Assembly: GCF_002938435.1 (NCBI RefSeq)
Contig: NZ_POQT01000007.1
Coordinates: 62,001 to 126,000, forward strand
Source of the DNA: Blastococcus saxobsidens
Lineage (GTDB): Bacteria > Actinomycetota > Actinomycetes > Mycobacteriales > Geodermatophilaceae
Reading direction: 5' to 3'
Length of the DNA: 64,000 nucleotides
The position numbers were made by a program, and so were the translations under genes. Positions within the stretch are counted from its first letter, which is position 1, and the number at the start of each line of letters is the position of its first letter. A model generated the notes under the pieces. The model searched no databases. It worked only from the letters and a program-made list of their open reading frames with translations, and was not told the origin of the DNA. Positions 37,969-46,094 of the stretch are shown one piece after another.

Positions 37969-38709
37969 GTGAGCTCCCCGTTCCAGCGCCCCTCCGGTCC
38001 CGCCGAGCACGTCGAGCGCGCGCTGTGCGTCCTCGCCCACCCCGACGACGTCGACTTCGGCAGCGCCGGGACGGTCGCCACGTGGACGAAGGCCGGCACC
38101 GAGGTGACCTACCTGATCGTCACCGACGGCGACGCCGGCGGCTTCGACGAGACGCCGCGGGAGGAGATGGGTCCCCTCCGGCAGGCAGAGCAGCGGGCGG
38201 CCGCCGCGGAGGTCGGCGTCACCGACGTCCGGTTCCTCGGCTACCCCGACGGCCGGCTGGAGCTGACCCTGGACCTGCGCCGCGACATCAGCCGGGTCAT
38301 CCGCCAGGTGCGGCCGCAGCGGGTGCTCACGAGCTCGCCGGAGCGCTGGTGGGAGCGGATCGCCGCCAGCCACCCGGACCACATGACGGTCGGCGAGTCG
38401 ACCCTGCGCGCGGTCTACCCCGACGCCCGCAATCCGTTCGCCTTCCCGGAGCTGCTGGCCGACGAGGGGCTGGAGGCCTGGACCGTCGCGGAGGTGTGGC
38501 TCGGTGCCAGCCCGCGTGCCGACCACGCCGTCGACGTCACCGACGTGGTGGACCGCAAGCTCGCGGCGCTGCGCCGCCACGTCACCCAGGTCGGCCACAT
38601 GGCCGAGCTGGACGAGTTCGTGACCGGGTGGATGCGGCAGAACGGCCGCGCCCACGGGCTGCCCGAGGGGCGGCTCGCCGAGGTCTTCCACGTGGTCCAC
38701 ACGGCCTGA
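37969..38709 (+). CDS. PIG-L (LmbE-like) family deacetylase
   Basis: This 246-residue protein belongs to the zinc-dependent N-acetylglucosaminyl deacetylase family that includes MshB, Mca and BshB. The metal motif AHPDD is at residues 23-27 and a later SHPDHMTVGEST supplies the third ligand histidine. TDGDAGG and FLGYPDGRL are family stretches. Whether it acts on mycothiol intermediates, mycothiol conjugates or another amide is not clear from sequence. Confidence 0.88.
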   Translation: MSSPFQRPSGPAEHVERALCVLAHPDDVDFGSAGTVATWTKAGTEVTYLIVTDGDAGGFDETPREEMGPLRQAEQRAAAAEVGVTDVRFLGYPDGRLELTLDLRRDISRVIRQVRPQRVLTSSPERWWERIAASHPDHMTVGESTLRAVYPDARNPFAFPELLADEGLEAWTVAEVWLGASPRADHAVDVTDVVDRKLAALRRHVTQVGHMAELDEFVTGWMRQNGRAHGLPEGRLAEVFHVVHTA

Positions 38710-38746
38710 GCCGATCAGTTCGCCGCGACCCGGGAGTCGTACCCGC

Positions 38747-39904
38747 ATGGACGAGCGGGCAGTGCGCATCGAGGCGGCGGTCACCGGCGCGGTGACCGCC
38801 GGGGAGGTGCCCGGCGCCGCGTGGTGGGTGGGCCGGCACGGCGAGGTGCTCAGCCGCGGGGCGGCCGGCACGCGCACGCCCGGCGCCGCGGACCCGGTCG
38901 CGGCGGACGACGTCTTCCGGATCTCGTCCATGACCAAGCCGGTCGTCGCGGCGGTGGCGCTGTCGCTGGTGGACGACGGCCTGCTGTCCCTGGACGACCC
39001 GGTGGACGCCCTGCTCCCCGAGCTCGCCGACCGGCAGGTCCTCGTCGACGCAGCCGACCCCGACGCCGGGACGGAGCCGGCGGCCCGGCCGATCAGCGTG
39101 CGGGACGTGCTCACCTTCCGGCTGGGCCTGGGATTCGACTTCACCGTGCCGTGGCCGGCCCCGGGGATGGCGGCGCTGGCCGCGGCCGGCCTGCCCCTCG
39201 GTCCCCCGGCCCCGCAGGCCGCGCCCGGGCCGGACGAGTGGTTGCGCCGGCTGGCCGGCGTCCCGCTGTCGCACCAGCCCGGCACCCACTGGCTCTACCA
39301 CGTGGGGGCGAGCGTGCTGGGCGTCCTCGTGGCCCGGGCCGCGGGGTTGACGCTCCCCGAGGCCCTCGCGGAACGGGTCCTCGTGCCGCTGGGGATGGAC
39401 GGCACCGGCTTCGGGGTGCCGCCCGCGGCCCGCGGCCGCCTGGGCCCCCACTGGACCCCGCCCGGTCCCGACGGCGCCCGCGAGGTCTACGACGCCGCGG
39501 ACGGTCAGTGGTCCCGGCCGCCGGCCTTCCCCGACGGCGGTGACGGCCTGGTGTCCACCGTCGACGACCTCGCCGCCTTCGCCACCCTGCTCGCCGTCGG
39601 CGGACGTGCCCCGGACGGGTCGAGGGTGCTCGGCGAGGAGACGGTCCGGGCCATGACCAGCGAGCAGGTCGGCCCGGTCGACGACGAGGGCGGCGGGTGG
39701 GGGCTGGGCATCGGGGTCCGCCGCACCGACGAGCCCGGTGGCCGCCACGCCGGCTCCTACGGCTGGGACGGCGGCCTGGGCAGCACCTGGTGGACCGACC
39801 CGGTCACCGGGGTGACGGCGGTGCTGCTGACCAACCAGATGTGGGCCTCGCCACGGCCCCCGCCGCTGTTCGAGGCGTTCCGGCAGGCCGCGTTCGGCGC
39901 CTGA
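38747..39904 (+). CDS. Beta-lactamase-family serine hydrolase
   Basis: This 385-residue protein has the class C beta-lactamase/esterase fold. The S-x-x-K motif is S61-M-T-K64; the tyrosine motif is probably YHVGAS near residue 185; and the KTG equivalent is probably HAGSYGWDGG near residue 330. No signal peptide is seen, so an intracellular esterase or peptidase is more likely than antibiotic resistance. It follows the PIG-L gene by 37 bases and may be cotranscribed. Confidence 0.88.
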   Translation: MDERAVRIEAAVTGAVTAGEVPGAAWWVGRHGEVLSRGAAGTRTPGAADPVAADDVFRISSMTKPVVAAVALSLVDDGLLSLDDPVDALLPELADRQVLVDAADPDAGTEPAARPISVRDVLTFRLGLGFDFTVPWPAPGMAALAAAGLPLGPPAPQAAPGPDEWLRRLAGVPLSHQPGTHWLYHVGASVLGVLVARAAGLTLPEALAERVLVPLGMDGTGFGVPPAARGRLGPHWTPPGPDGAREVYDAADGQWSRPPAFPDGGDGLVSTVDDLAAFATLLAVGGRAPDGSRVLGEETVRAMTSEQVGPVDDEGGGWGLGIGVRRTDEPGGRHAGSYGWDGGLGSTWWTDPVTGVTAVLLTNQMWASPRPPPLFEAFRQAAFGA

Positions 39905-39988
39905 GGGGACCCGCCGGAGACGCACGCCGTGGAGGCCGCACGCGCATCGCTGCCCCGTGGACCGGCATCCGCGGGCAGGATCACGACC

Positions 39989-40132
39989 ATGACGGAGGAC
40001 GAGTGGGAGGACCTCGTCGACCGGTTCGTCGACGGCGAGGTCACGCGCGGCCACATGTTCGGCTGCCGGGGGCTGCGGACCGGAAGGCCATGGCGTCTCA
40101 GAGCAGGCGGTTGGTCGCCGCCCAGCGGGTGA
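39989..40132 (+). pseudogene. Truncated TfoX-N-like fragment
   Basis: A short frame begins MTEDEWEDLVDRFVDGEVTRG followed by HMFGCRGLRTGR. This resembles the start of small TfoX N-terminal-domain proteins as I remember them. After about 33 residues the sequence runs into the 3' end of the convergent LuxR gene and turns into antisense. It is probably the remnant of a gene cut off by a deletion. Family assignment is tentative. Confidence 0.4.
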
Positions 40133-40754
40133 GCTCGTTGCGGTTGGACAGCTGCAGCTTGCGCAGGACGTTGGAGGCGTGCGACTCCACCGTCTTCACC
40201 GAGATGAACAGCCGGGAGCCGATCTCGCGGTAGGTGTAGCCGCGCGCCAGCAGCTGCATCACCTCGCGCTCGCGCGCGCTGAGCAGGTCCAGCCCAGGAT
40301 CGGTCGCCTCCTCGGCGGGCGCGGGCGCGGCACCGGGGCCGGCCGAGAAGGCGTCGAGCACGAAGCCGGCCAGCCGCGGGCTGAACACGACGTCGCCGTC
40401 GGCCACCCGGCGGACGGCGTCGAGCAGGTCGGGGCCGGAGATCGTCTTGGTGACGTACCCGCGAGCGCCGGCCCGGATGACGGCGATGACGTCCTCGGCG
40501 GCGTCGGAGACCGACAGCGCCAGCCACTTCACCTCGGGCAGCTCGGCCCGCAGCGCCTCCAGCACGGCGCGCCCTCCCCCGCCCGGCATGTGCACGTCGA
40601 GCAGGACGACGTCGGGCTTCGCGGCCCGGATGCCGTCGACGGCGGTGGCGACGTCCGCGGCCTCCCCGACCACCGCCACCTCGTCGCCCAGCTCGGCGCG
40701 CACACCCGTGCGCACCATGGCGTGGTCGTCGACCACGAAGACACGCGGCGTCAT
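40098..40754 (-). CDS. LuxR/NarL-family response regulator
   Basis: This 218-residue regulator has a receiver domain with the acidic pair D9-D10 and phospho-acceptor D53 (VVLLDVHMPG), the conserved lysine near residue 102, and a C-terminal helix-turn-helix (LSAREREVMQLLARGYTYREI, VKTVESHASNVLRKL). Its ATG overlaps the stop of the sensor kinase gene as ATGA. It is the cognate partner of that kinase and probably controls the divergent PspC membrane operon. Confidence 0.94.
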   Translation of the reverse strand: MTPRVFVVDDHAMVRTGVRAELGDEVAVVGEAADVATAVDGIRAAKPDVVLLDVHMPGGGGRAVLEALRAELPEVKWLALSVSDAAEDVIAVIRAGARGYVTKTISGPDLLDAVRRVADGDVVFSPRLAGFVLDAFSAGPGAAPAPAEEATDPGLDLLSAREREVMQLLARGYTYREIGSRLFISVKTVESHASNVLRKLQLSNRNELTRWAATNRLL

Positions 40755-41929
40755 GCGGTGCTCCTCGGCATCGTCAGTTCGAGCTCGGTGCCCTCGCCGG
40801 GGGCCGACCGGACCAGCACCGCGCCGCCACGGCGGGCCAGCCGGCCGTGCACCGAGTCGCGCAGGCCACGGCGGTCGTCGGGGACGGTGGCGGGGTCGAA
40901 GCCCTTGCCGCGGTCGCGGACGAAGACCGACACCTGGTCGGCGGTCACCTCGGTGTAGAGGTCGGCGGACTCGGCGCCGGAGTGCTTGGCGGCGTTGACC
41001 AGCGCCTCCCGGGTGGCGGCCCCCAGGGCGGCGAGCGCGTCGTCGACCGGGGCGTCACCGACGACGACGGGATCGACCAGGAACGCGTGGTCGGCCTCCA
41101 CCTCGGCGACCATCCCGGCCACCAACCCGGCCCAGGTGCCGCCCTCCCGGACCGCCGCCGGGTCGTACAGCCAGGCGCGCAGCTCGCGTTCCTGGCTGCG
41201 CGCCAGCCGGCTGACCGCCTGGGGCTCCTCGGCGTTGCGCTGGATGAGGGCCAGGGTCTGCAGGACCGAGTCGTGCAGGTGCGCGGCGACGGCGGCCCGC
41301 TCCTCCGAGCGGATGCGCGCGGCACGTTCGTCGGCGCGCGAGTCCAGCAGCCGGCGCCACAGCGGCGCCGTCGCCAGCACGACGCCGGTGAGGATGAGCA
41401 GCGTGGCCGCGAAGCCGTTGCGGGCGTTGGCCAGCTGGCCGGTGGTGGCCAGCAGCAGGAACAACCCGGTGCCGACGACGGCGACGCCGCCGGCCAGTGC
41501 CCAGCGGACACCGGGGACCGCCAGCGTCCGGTCGGTGTCCAGCTGGCGCCAGATCACCGTGAGGCCGCCGGCCAGCAGCACGAGCGGGAGGACGACGTCG
41601 CTGCTGGCCCAGTTGATCATCTGGCCCAGCAGGCCGGCCGCGGCCAGCCCCACCACGACCAGTGCGATCCACTGCAGCGCGCCGACCGGGCGCCACCCGC
41701 GGATGGGCGGGGCGTCCTCGCCCGGCGCCGCGACCGACATGGTCATCCAGAGCAGGGCGTAGGCGATGATCCCGAGCCCCGTGGTGGCCAGCAGCACGAA
41801 GCCGACCCGCACCACCAGCGGGTCCTGCCGCAGGTGCGCGGCGGTCCCCGCGGCGACACCGGCGATGACCCGGCCCTCGCGCGGGCGGGCCAGCGCAGGC
41901 CGCGGCGGCGCTCCGGCAGTGGTGGTCAC
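40751..41929 (-). CDS. Sensor histidine kinase with N-terminal PspC domain
   Basis: This protein of about 392 residues has a PspC domain at the N terminus (REGRVIAGVAAGTAAHLRQDPLVVRVGFVLL), five or six transmembrane helices to about residue 190, a HisKA_3 dimerisation helix with phosphohistidine in AAHLHDSVLQTLALIQ, and an ATPase domain (NAAKHSGA, VRDRGKGFDPATV). PspC-headed kinases sense membrane stress. Start is uncertain: GTG 41929 or GTG 41977; neither has a good ribosome site. The pair with the LuxR regulator is a complete two-component system. Confidence 0.9.
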   Translation of the reverse strand: MTTTAGAPPRPALARPREGRVIAGVAAGTAAHLRQDPLVVRVGFVLLATTGLGIIAYALLWMTMSVAAPGEDAPPIRGWRPVGALQWIALVVVGLAAAGLLGQMINWASSDVVLPLVLLAGGLTVIWRQLDTDRTLAVPGVRWALAGGVAVVGTGLFLLLATTGQLANARNGFAATLLILTGVVLATAPLWRRLLDSRADERAARIRSEERAAVAAHLHDSVLQTLALIQRNAEEPQAVSRLARSQERELRAWLYDPAAVREGGTWAGLVAGMVAEVEADHAFLVDPVVVGDAPVDDALAALGAATREALVNAAKHSGAESADLYTEVTADQVSVFVRDRGKGFDPATVPDDRRGLRDSVHGRLARRGGAVLVRSAPGEGTELELTMPRSTA

Positions 41930-42010
41930 GGTGTCGATGGTCGCACCGGCGGAGGGCCCGCCGACACCGGTGATCACCCCGGAAGAGGAACCAGGGTCGG
42001 TTCGGGGGTT

Positions 42011-42026
42011 TCCCTGATGTCAGGGA
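42011..42026. promoter_or_regulatory. 16-bp palindromic operator candidate
   Basis: TCCCTGA-TG-TCAGGGA lies in the divergent gap between the sensor kinase and the PspC membrane gene, 27 bases before the latter's ATG. A site like this suits binding of the dimeric LuxR-type regulator coded next door, with autoregulation; that is inference. Confidence 0.45.
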
Positions 42027-42052
42027 CCGCCGTCGTCGGCACGCTTGCTGCC

Positions 42053-42997
42053 ATGACCTCCGCACTCCCTCCCGCTCCGCCCACGGCGGACCCACCCCCG
42101 TGGCAGCCGCAGCCGCCGGCGGGCCCGCCGGCCCGGTCGCAGCTGCGCCGCAGCCGCACCGACAAGGTGATCGGCGGTGTCAACGGCGGGCTCGCCGAGT
42201 ACACCGGCATCGACGCCCTCCTCTGGCGGGTCGGCTTCGTCGCGCTCACCCTCGCCGCCGGCACCGGCGTCCTGGTCTACCTGCTGCTGTGGGTGCTGAT
42301 GCCCTCCGGTCCGGCGGGTGCCGTCGCACCGGCGGCCGGGCAGCCCGCCACCACCGCACCGCGGCAGCCCGCCGGCCCCCGCTCGCCGGTTCCCGGGATC
42401 ACGATCGCCGGCCTGCTGATCCTCGTCGGCTCGCTGGCCCTGACCGCCCGGTTCACCGGCTGGGACATCCCCGCCACGGGCTACCTGGGCGCGGCCCTCG
42501 CCGTGGTCGGCGCCGGACTGGTCGCCGTCGCCTTCTCCTCCGGCCGTCGGGCCCGCGGTGGGCTGATCACCCTCGGCGTCGTCCTGTCCCTGGCGCTGGC
42601 CGTCGCGGCCTCGGCGCCGTCCTGGGACGACGGGGCCGGCGTCGGTGACCGCACCTTCGCCCCGCGCTCCGTGGCCGACGTCCGCGAGGTCTACAGCGGC
42701 GGGGTCGGCGACCTCACCGTGGACCTGTCCCGCGTCCCGCTCGAGGACCTGGACGAGGCGCTGGAGGTCCGGGTCGAGCACGGGATCGGCCGCGTCGAGG
42801 TGATCCTGCCGCGCTCGGCCGACGCCCGCGTCCGGGTCGACCACGGCGTCGGCGACGTCTCCGTGTTCGGCTCGGCCGTGGACGGCAGCCGGTTCTTCCG
42901 GGGCAGCGGCTCCCAGCCCTGGAGCGACGACGGCGAGGCCGAGTTCGAGCTCGTCGTGGAGTCCGGTATCGGAGAGGTGGAGGTGTCCCGTGGCTGA
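42053..42997 (+). CDS. PspC-domain membrane protein with LiaF-like C-terminal part
   Basis: This 314-residue protein starts with a Pro-rich cytoplasmic segment, then a PspC domain (DKVIGGVNGGLAEYTGIDALLWRVGF) and about five helices to residue 190. The C-terminal soluble part (FAPRSVADVREVYSGGVGDL, VRVEHGIGRVEVILP) is a repeated beta structure like LiaF/toastrack domains. These systems respond to envelope damage. It is divergent from the PspC kinase and overlaps the next gene. Confidence 0.85.
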   Translation: MTSALPPAPPTADPPPWQPQPPAGPPARSQLRRSRTDKVIGGVNGGLAEYTGIDALLWRVGFVALTLAAGTGVLVYLLLWVLMPSGPAGAVAPAAGQPATTAPRQPAGPRSPVPGITIAGLLILVGSLALTARFTGWDIPATGYLGAALAVVGAGLVAVAFSSGRRARGGLITLGVVLSLALAVAASAPSWDDGAGVGDRTFAPRSVADVREVYSGGVGDLTVDLSRVPLEDLDEALEVRVEHGIGRVEVILPRSADARVRVDHGVGDVSVFGSAVDGSRFFRGSGSQPWSDDGEAEFELVVESGIGEVEVSRG

Positions 42998-43283
42998 CTA
43001 CAGCGAGTTCCCGACCACGCCGACCAGGTGGCAGGAGCAGGAGTGGCTGGCGGTGTCCCAGCTCGACACCGAGGACCCGCCGCCGCCGCCGGCCCGTCGC
43101 AGGGTCGACGCGGTCTCGCTCGTCGCCGGCCTGGTCTTCCTCGCCCTGGCGGTCACGGTCATGGTGGGCGCGTCCCTGCCGCTGTGGGTGTTCGAGGACG
43201 GCGGCGTCGTCTGGGTCCTCGTGATCGCCGCCGGCATCGCCCTGATGGTCAAGGAACTGCGCAAGGCACGCGGCCGGGGCTGA
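42990..43283 (+). CDS. Small two-helix membrane protein
   Basis: This 97-residue protein has an N-terminal polar segment rich in Trp, Gln and Pro, then two transmembrane helices (about residues 42-62 and 68-86) and a basic tail. Its GTG lies inside the PspC gene end (8-base overlap), so it is translationally coupled. The family is not recognised; context suggests an accessory to the PspC stress module. Confidence 0.75.
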   Translation: MADYSEFPTTPTRWQEQEWLAVSQLDTEDPPPPPARRRVDAVSLVAGLVFLALAVTVMVGASLPLWVFEDGGVVWVLVIAAGIALMVKELRKARGRG

Positions 43284-43305
43284 CCCGGCGGGAGGGACGG
43301 ACTCG

Positions 43306-43336
43306 GAGGGCCCGGAGCAAGCGCTCCTGGGCCCTC
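43306..43336. terminator. Hairpin between small membrane gene and exchanger gene
   Basis: GAGGGCCCGGAGC at 43306-43318 pairs with 43323-43336 with one bulged base and a four-base loop. It separates convergent genes and probably terminates both. Confidence 0.75.
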
Positions 43337-43350
43337 TGCCGTTCCCCGCC

Positions 43351-44406
43351 TCACCCCACGACGGCGAGGACGACGGTGGCCACGTAGATCAACGGGATGG
43401 AGACCCCCTCGAACCCGATCCACTTGCGGTCCCGCACGAGCAGTCCCGCCGCCAGCACCGCCGTCATGACCAGCGTGCCACCGAGGAGCACCAGGCTGGT
43501 CGGCCCGGCGTCCCGGTAGATCGGACCCTCGAGGTAGCCGATGTCGGCCACCGAGATCATCAGGATGTCGTAGACGTTGCCGCCGACGATGTTGCCGACG
43601 CCGAGGGTGAGCTGACCCATCCGCACCGCGGTCAGCAGGACCACGAGCTCGGGCAGCGAGCTGATCGCCGTGGTGAGGGTGAAGCCCACGACGCCGCTGT
43701 CGAGCCCGGCCTCGGCGATGACGCTGAGCCCCGCCCGACCCACGAGCCAGCCGGCCACCCCGGTGACCAGCCCCATCACGGCCAGCAGCCCCCAGAGGCG
43801 GGCCGTCGAGCGCTCGTCCCGGTCCTCGTCGCCGCCGTCGCCCTCGCTCTCGCTCTCCGACTGGTCGCCGTCGCCGTCGGCCGTCTGGTCGGTGCGGACC
43901 GGCTGCCACAGCGGCTCGCGCTGCATCCGGCGCAGCAGCACCAGGCCGTAGGCGTAGAGGGCGGGGATCAGCAGCGTCATGGGGTGGATCCAGCCCAGGC
44001 GCAGGTCGGGGGTCGCGTAGGCGACGACCGGGATCGCGAGCATGGCGATGAGCAGCACCGACTGGAGGACGTTCTGCAGCGACGCCGCCGCGTGCTCGAG
44101 GTTCACGCGGCGGTAGAGCAGGTCGGCGATCGCGAGCCACACCGTCTGGAGCGCGATACCGCCGATCGGGTTGGCCAGGGCGAAGCCGGGGTCGCCCTCC
44201 AGGGCGCCGGTGAGCACCGTGACGTTGCCCGGCAGCGAGGTGACCGCGCCCAGCAGCAGGGCACCCCCGATGGCGTCACCCATCCCGGTGCGCTCGGCGA
44301 GGGTGTCGGCGACGCGGGTCAGGCGGACCCCGGCGACAACGATGACGACGGCCATCGCGGCGAGGACGCCCACGCTGGGCAGGAGGGGCCACGGCGACGA
44401 GGTCAC
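43351..44406 (-). CDS. CaCA-family cation exchanger (Na+/Ca2+ type)
   Basis: This 351-residue integral membrane protein has two repeats of five helices. The alpha-repeats carry GALLLGAVTSLPGNVTVL and FTLTTAISSLPELVVLL, each with an acidic or polar residue at the ion site, followed by ANPIGG and GNIVGGNVYD. A highly acidic loop (TADGDGDQSESESEGDGGDE) separates the halves and probably faces the cytoplasm. In repeat one the usual Glu after SLP is Gly-Asn, so ion selectivity may differ. Confidence 0.88.
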   Translation of the reverse strand: MTSSPWPLLPSVGVLAAMAVVIVVAGVRLTRVADTLAERTGMGDAIGGALLLGAVTSLPGNVTVLTGALEGDPGFALANPIGGIALQTVWLAIADLLYRRVNLEHAAASLQNVLQSVLLIAMLAIPVVAYATPDLRLGWIHPMTLLIPALYAYGLVLLRRMQREPLWQPVRTDQTADGDGDQSESESEGDGGDEDRDERSTARLWGLLAVMGLVTGVAGWLVGRAGLSVIAEAGLDSGVVGFTLTTAISSLPELVVLLTAVRMGQLTLGVGNIVGGNVYDILMISVADIGYLEGPIYRDAGPTSLVLLGGTLVMTAVLAAGLLVRDRKWIGFEGVSIPLIYVATVVLAVVG

Positions 44407-44532
44407 TGCTTGCCCTCCGGGTTCGTCGACGGGCGGCCGCCGCCGAGCCCATCACAGCTGCCCGGATCCGGCGCGCCGAGCCTCCCGGGTGGCTCGGGGA
44501 ACCGGACGGAGGTGGTGGCGCGTCGTGCCGGT

Positions 44533-46002
44533 ATGCGCCTCGTCGCCGTCCTGCTCCTGGGCGCCGCACTGCTCACCGCGTGCGGCGGCGGTGCCGGCGG
44601 CCCCGACGTGCGCGGGGAGTGGCACCTCGTGGAGGGGGCCGTCGACGGGAGCGCCCTCCCCTCCCCCGGCGGGGCGACGGCCACGCTCCGGTTCGAGGCC
44701 CAGGAGGTGCGGGGCCGGAGCTTCTGCAACTCGTTCTTCGCGTCCTACCGGCTGTCCGGCGACAGCCTCGTCCTCGACGGGCTCGGCAGCACCGAGATGG
44801 GGTGCGAGCCGGACGTCATGGCCGCCGAGACGGCGTTCCTGGGCGCGCTCGCCCGGACCGCCACGGTCACGCGCGAGGGCGCGGACCTGGTGCTCGGCGG
44901 GGACGGCGTGCGGCTGCGGTTCAGCCCGGTCCCGCCGACGCCGGACCGGGCCCTGGCGGACACCCGGTGGGTGCTCGAGACGCTGGTCGACGGCGAGACC
45001 GCGTCCTCGACCACCGGGGAGCCGGCCGTCCTCGTCCTGCGCAGCGACGGCGGCGTCGAGGCCTCCACCGGCTGCCGGTCGGGCGCCGGCACCTGGCTGG
45101 TCGACGCCGGCGTCCTGGTGCTCGACGGCCTGGCGCCGACCGGCGACTGCCCGCCGGAGCTCGCCGCGCAGGACGCCCACGTGGCCGCCGTCCTGGGCGG
45201 CAGGCCGGCGCCGGCGATCGACGGCGACCGGCTGACCCTGAGCGCCCCCGACGCCCGCGGCCTGGTCTACCGCGCCGAGGCGGAGGGCCAGCGCGAGGAC
45301 GGCCTGCTCGGCTCCTGGGAACTGATCGCCGGGACGGCGGACGGGCACGCCCTGCCGCTGCCCGGGGGCGCCCGCGCCACCCTCACCTTCTCCGCCGGCT
45401 CGCAGACGGGTGGGACGTCGTTCTGCAACGGCTACGGCGGCGACTACGCCGTGGACGGCGACGAGCTGCGCTTCGAGGAGGTCGCCGTCTCGCTGGTGCT
45501 GTGCGAGGGCCCGGTGGGGGAAGCGGAGGGCGCCTACCTCGACGCCCTCCTCGACCGCACCCACCGGTTCACCGTGGATGCCGACCGGCTGAGGCTCTCC
45601 AGCCCCGCCGGCGAGCTGACCTTCCGGCGGCTGCTGCCGCCGCCCCTCGATGCGGTCTCCGACCGCCGGTGGCTCCTGGAGTCGGTGGGGGCCGGCGGCA
45701 CCGCCGTCCCGGCGACCGGCGATGCCTCGCTGGAGCTGCGCTCCGGTGGCACCGCTGCCGTGACCACCGGCTGCCGCAGCTTCGAGGCCACCTGGCGGAC
45801 CGGCGGCGACACGGTCCACCTGGCGGACTGGGAGTACGAGCTGCTGGACTGCCCGCCGGAGGTGGCCGGGCAGGACCAGGCGCTCGTCGACGTGCTGGCC
45901 GGCGGCTTCCAGCTGCGGGTGGACGGCGACCGGCTGGTCGTCGACCGCGCCGACGGCCGGGGCGCCCCGGCCCCGACGCTGGTCTACCGCGCCGAGAGGT
46001 GA
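44533..46002 (+). CDS. Lipoprotein with four tandem META-like domains
   Basis: This 489-residue exported protein has a lipobox LLTAC with cysteine at residue 17, then four META/HslJ-like domains of about 110-120 residues (about 25-135, 138-255, 265-375 and 378-489). Domains one and three share the opening GxW-L...G..PLPGGA and FCN motif; domains two and four share DRRW-LE and TGCRS. So the protein arose by duplicating a two-domain unit. META domains occur in heat-shock and antibiotic-stress proteins; the ligand is unknown. A GTG start 18 bases upstream is an alternative. Confidence 0.85.
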   Translation: MRLVAVLLLGAALLTACGGGAGGPDVRGEWHLVEGAVDGSALPSPGGATATLRFEAQEVRGRSFCNSFFASYRLSGDSLVLDGLGSTEMGCEPDVMAAETAFLGALARTATVTREGADLVLGGDGVRLRFSPVPPTPDRALADTRWVLETLVDGETASSTTGEPAVLVLRSDGGVEASTGCRSGAGTWLVDAGVLVLDGLAPTGDCPPELAAQDAHVAAVLGGRPAPAIDGDRLTLSAPDARGLVYRAEAEGQREDGLLGSWELIAGTADGHALPLPGGARATLTFSAGSQTGGTSFCNGYGGDYAVDGDELRFEEVAVSLVLCEGPVGEAEGAYLDALLDRTHRFTVDADRLRLSSPAGELTFRRLLPPPLDAVSDRRWLLESVGAGGTAVPATGDASLELRSGGTAAVTTGCRSFEATWRTGGDTVHLADWEYELLDCPPEVAGQDQALVDVLAGGFQLRVDGDRLVVDRADGRGAPAPTLVYRAER

Positions 46003-46036
46003 CCTACCGGAACGGCCCCTGGTGACGTGCTGGAAC

Positions 46037-46094
46037 GGTCCTCTTGCAGGGACCCGACCCGAGCGTCAGCAAGGGTTGGGGGGCAAGAGGGTCC
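46037..46094 (-). terminator. Stop-adjacent hairpin element, copy 7 (guaA)
   Basis: On the minus strand the element shares its first base with the guaA stop: TAAGGACCCTCTTGC. It closes GCAAGAGGACC. The compensating changes (CTCTTGC with GCAAGAG in place of CTCGC/GCGAG) keep the stem. Beyond it, GACGTGCTGGAACGG-type sequence at 46023-46037 matches the link of the 45-bp tandem array at 9361. Confidence 0.8.
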
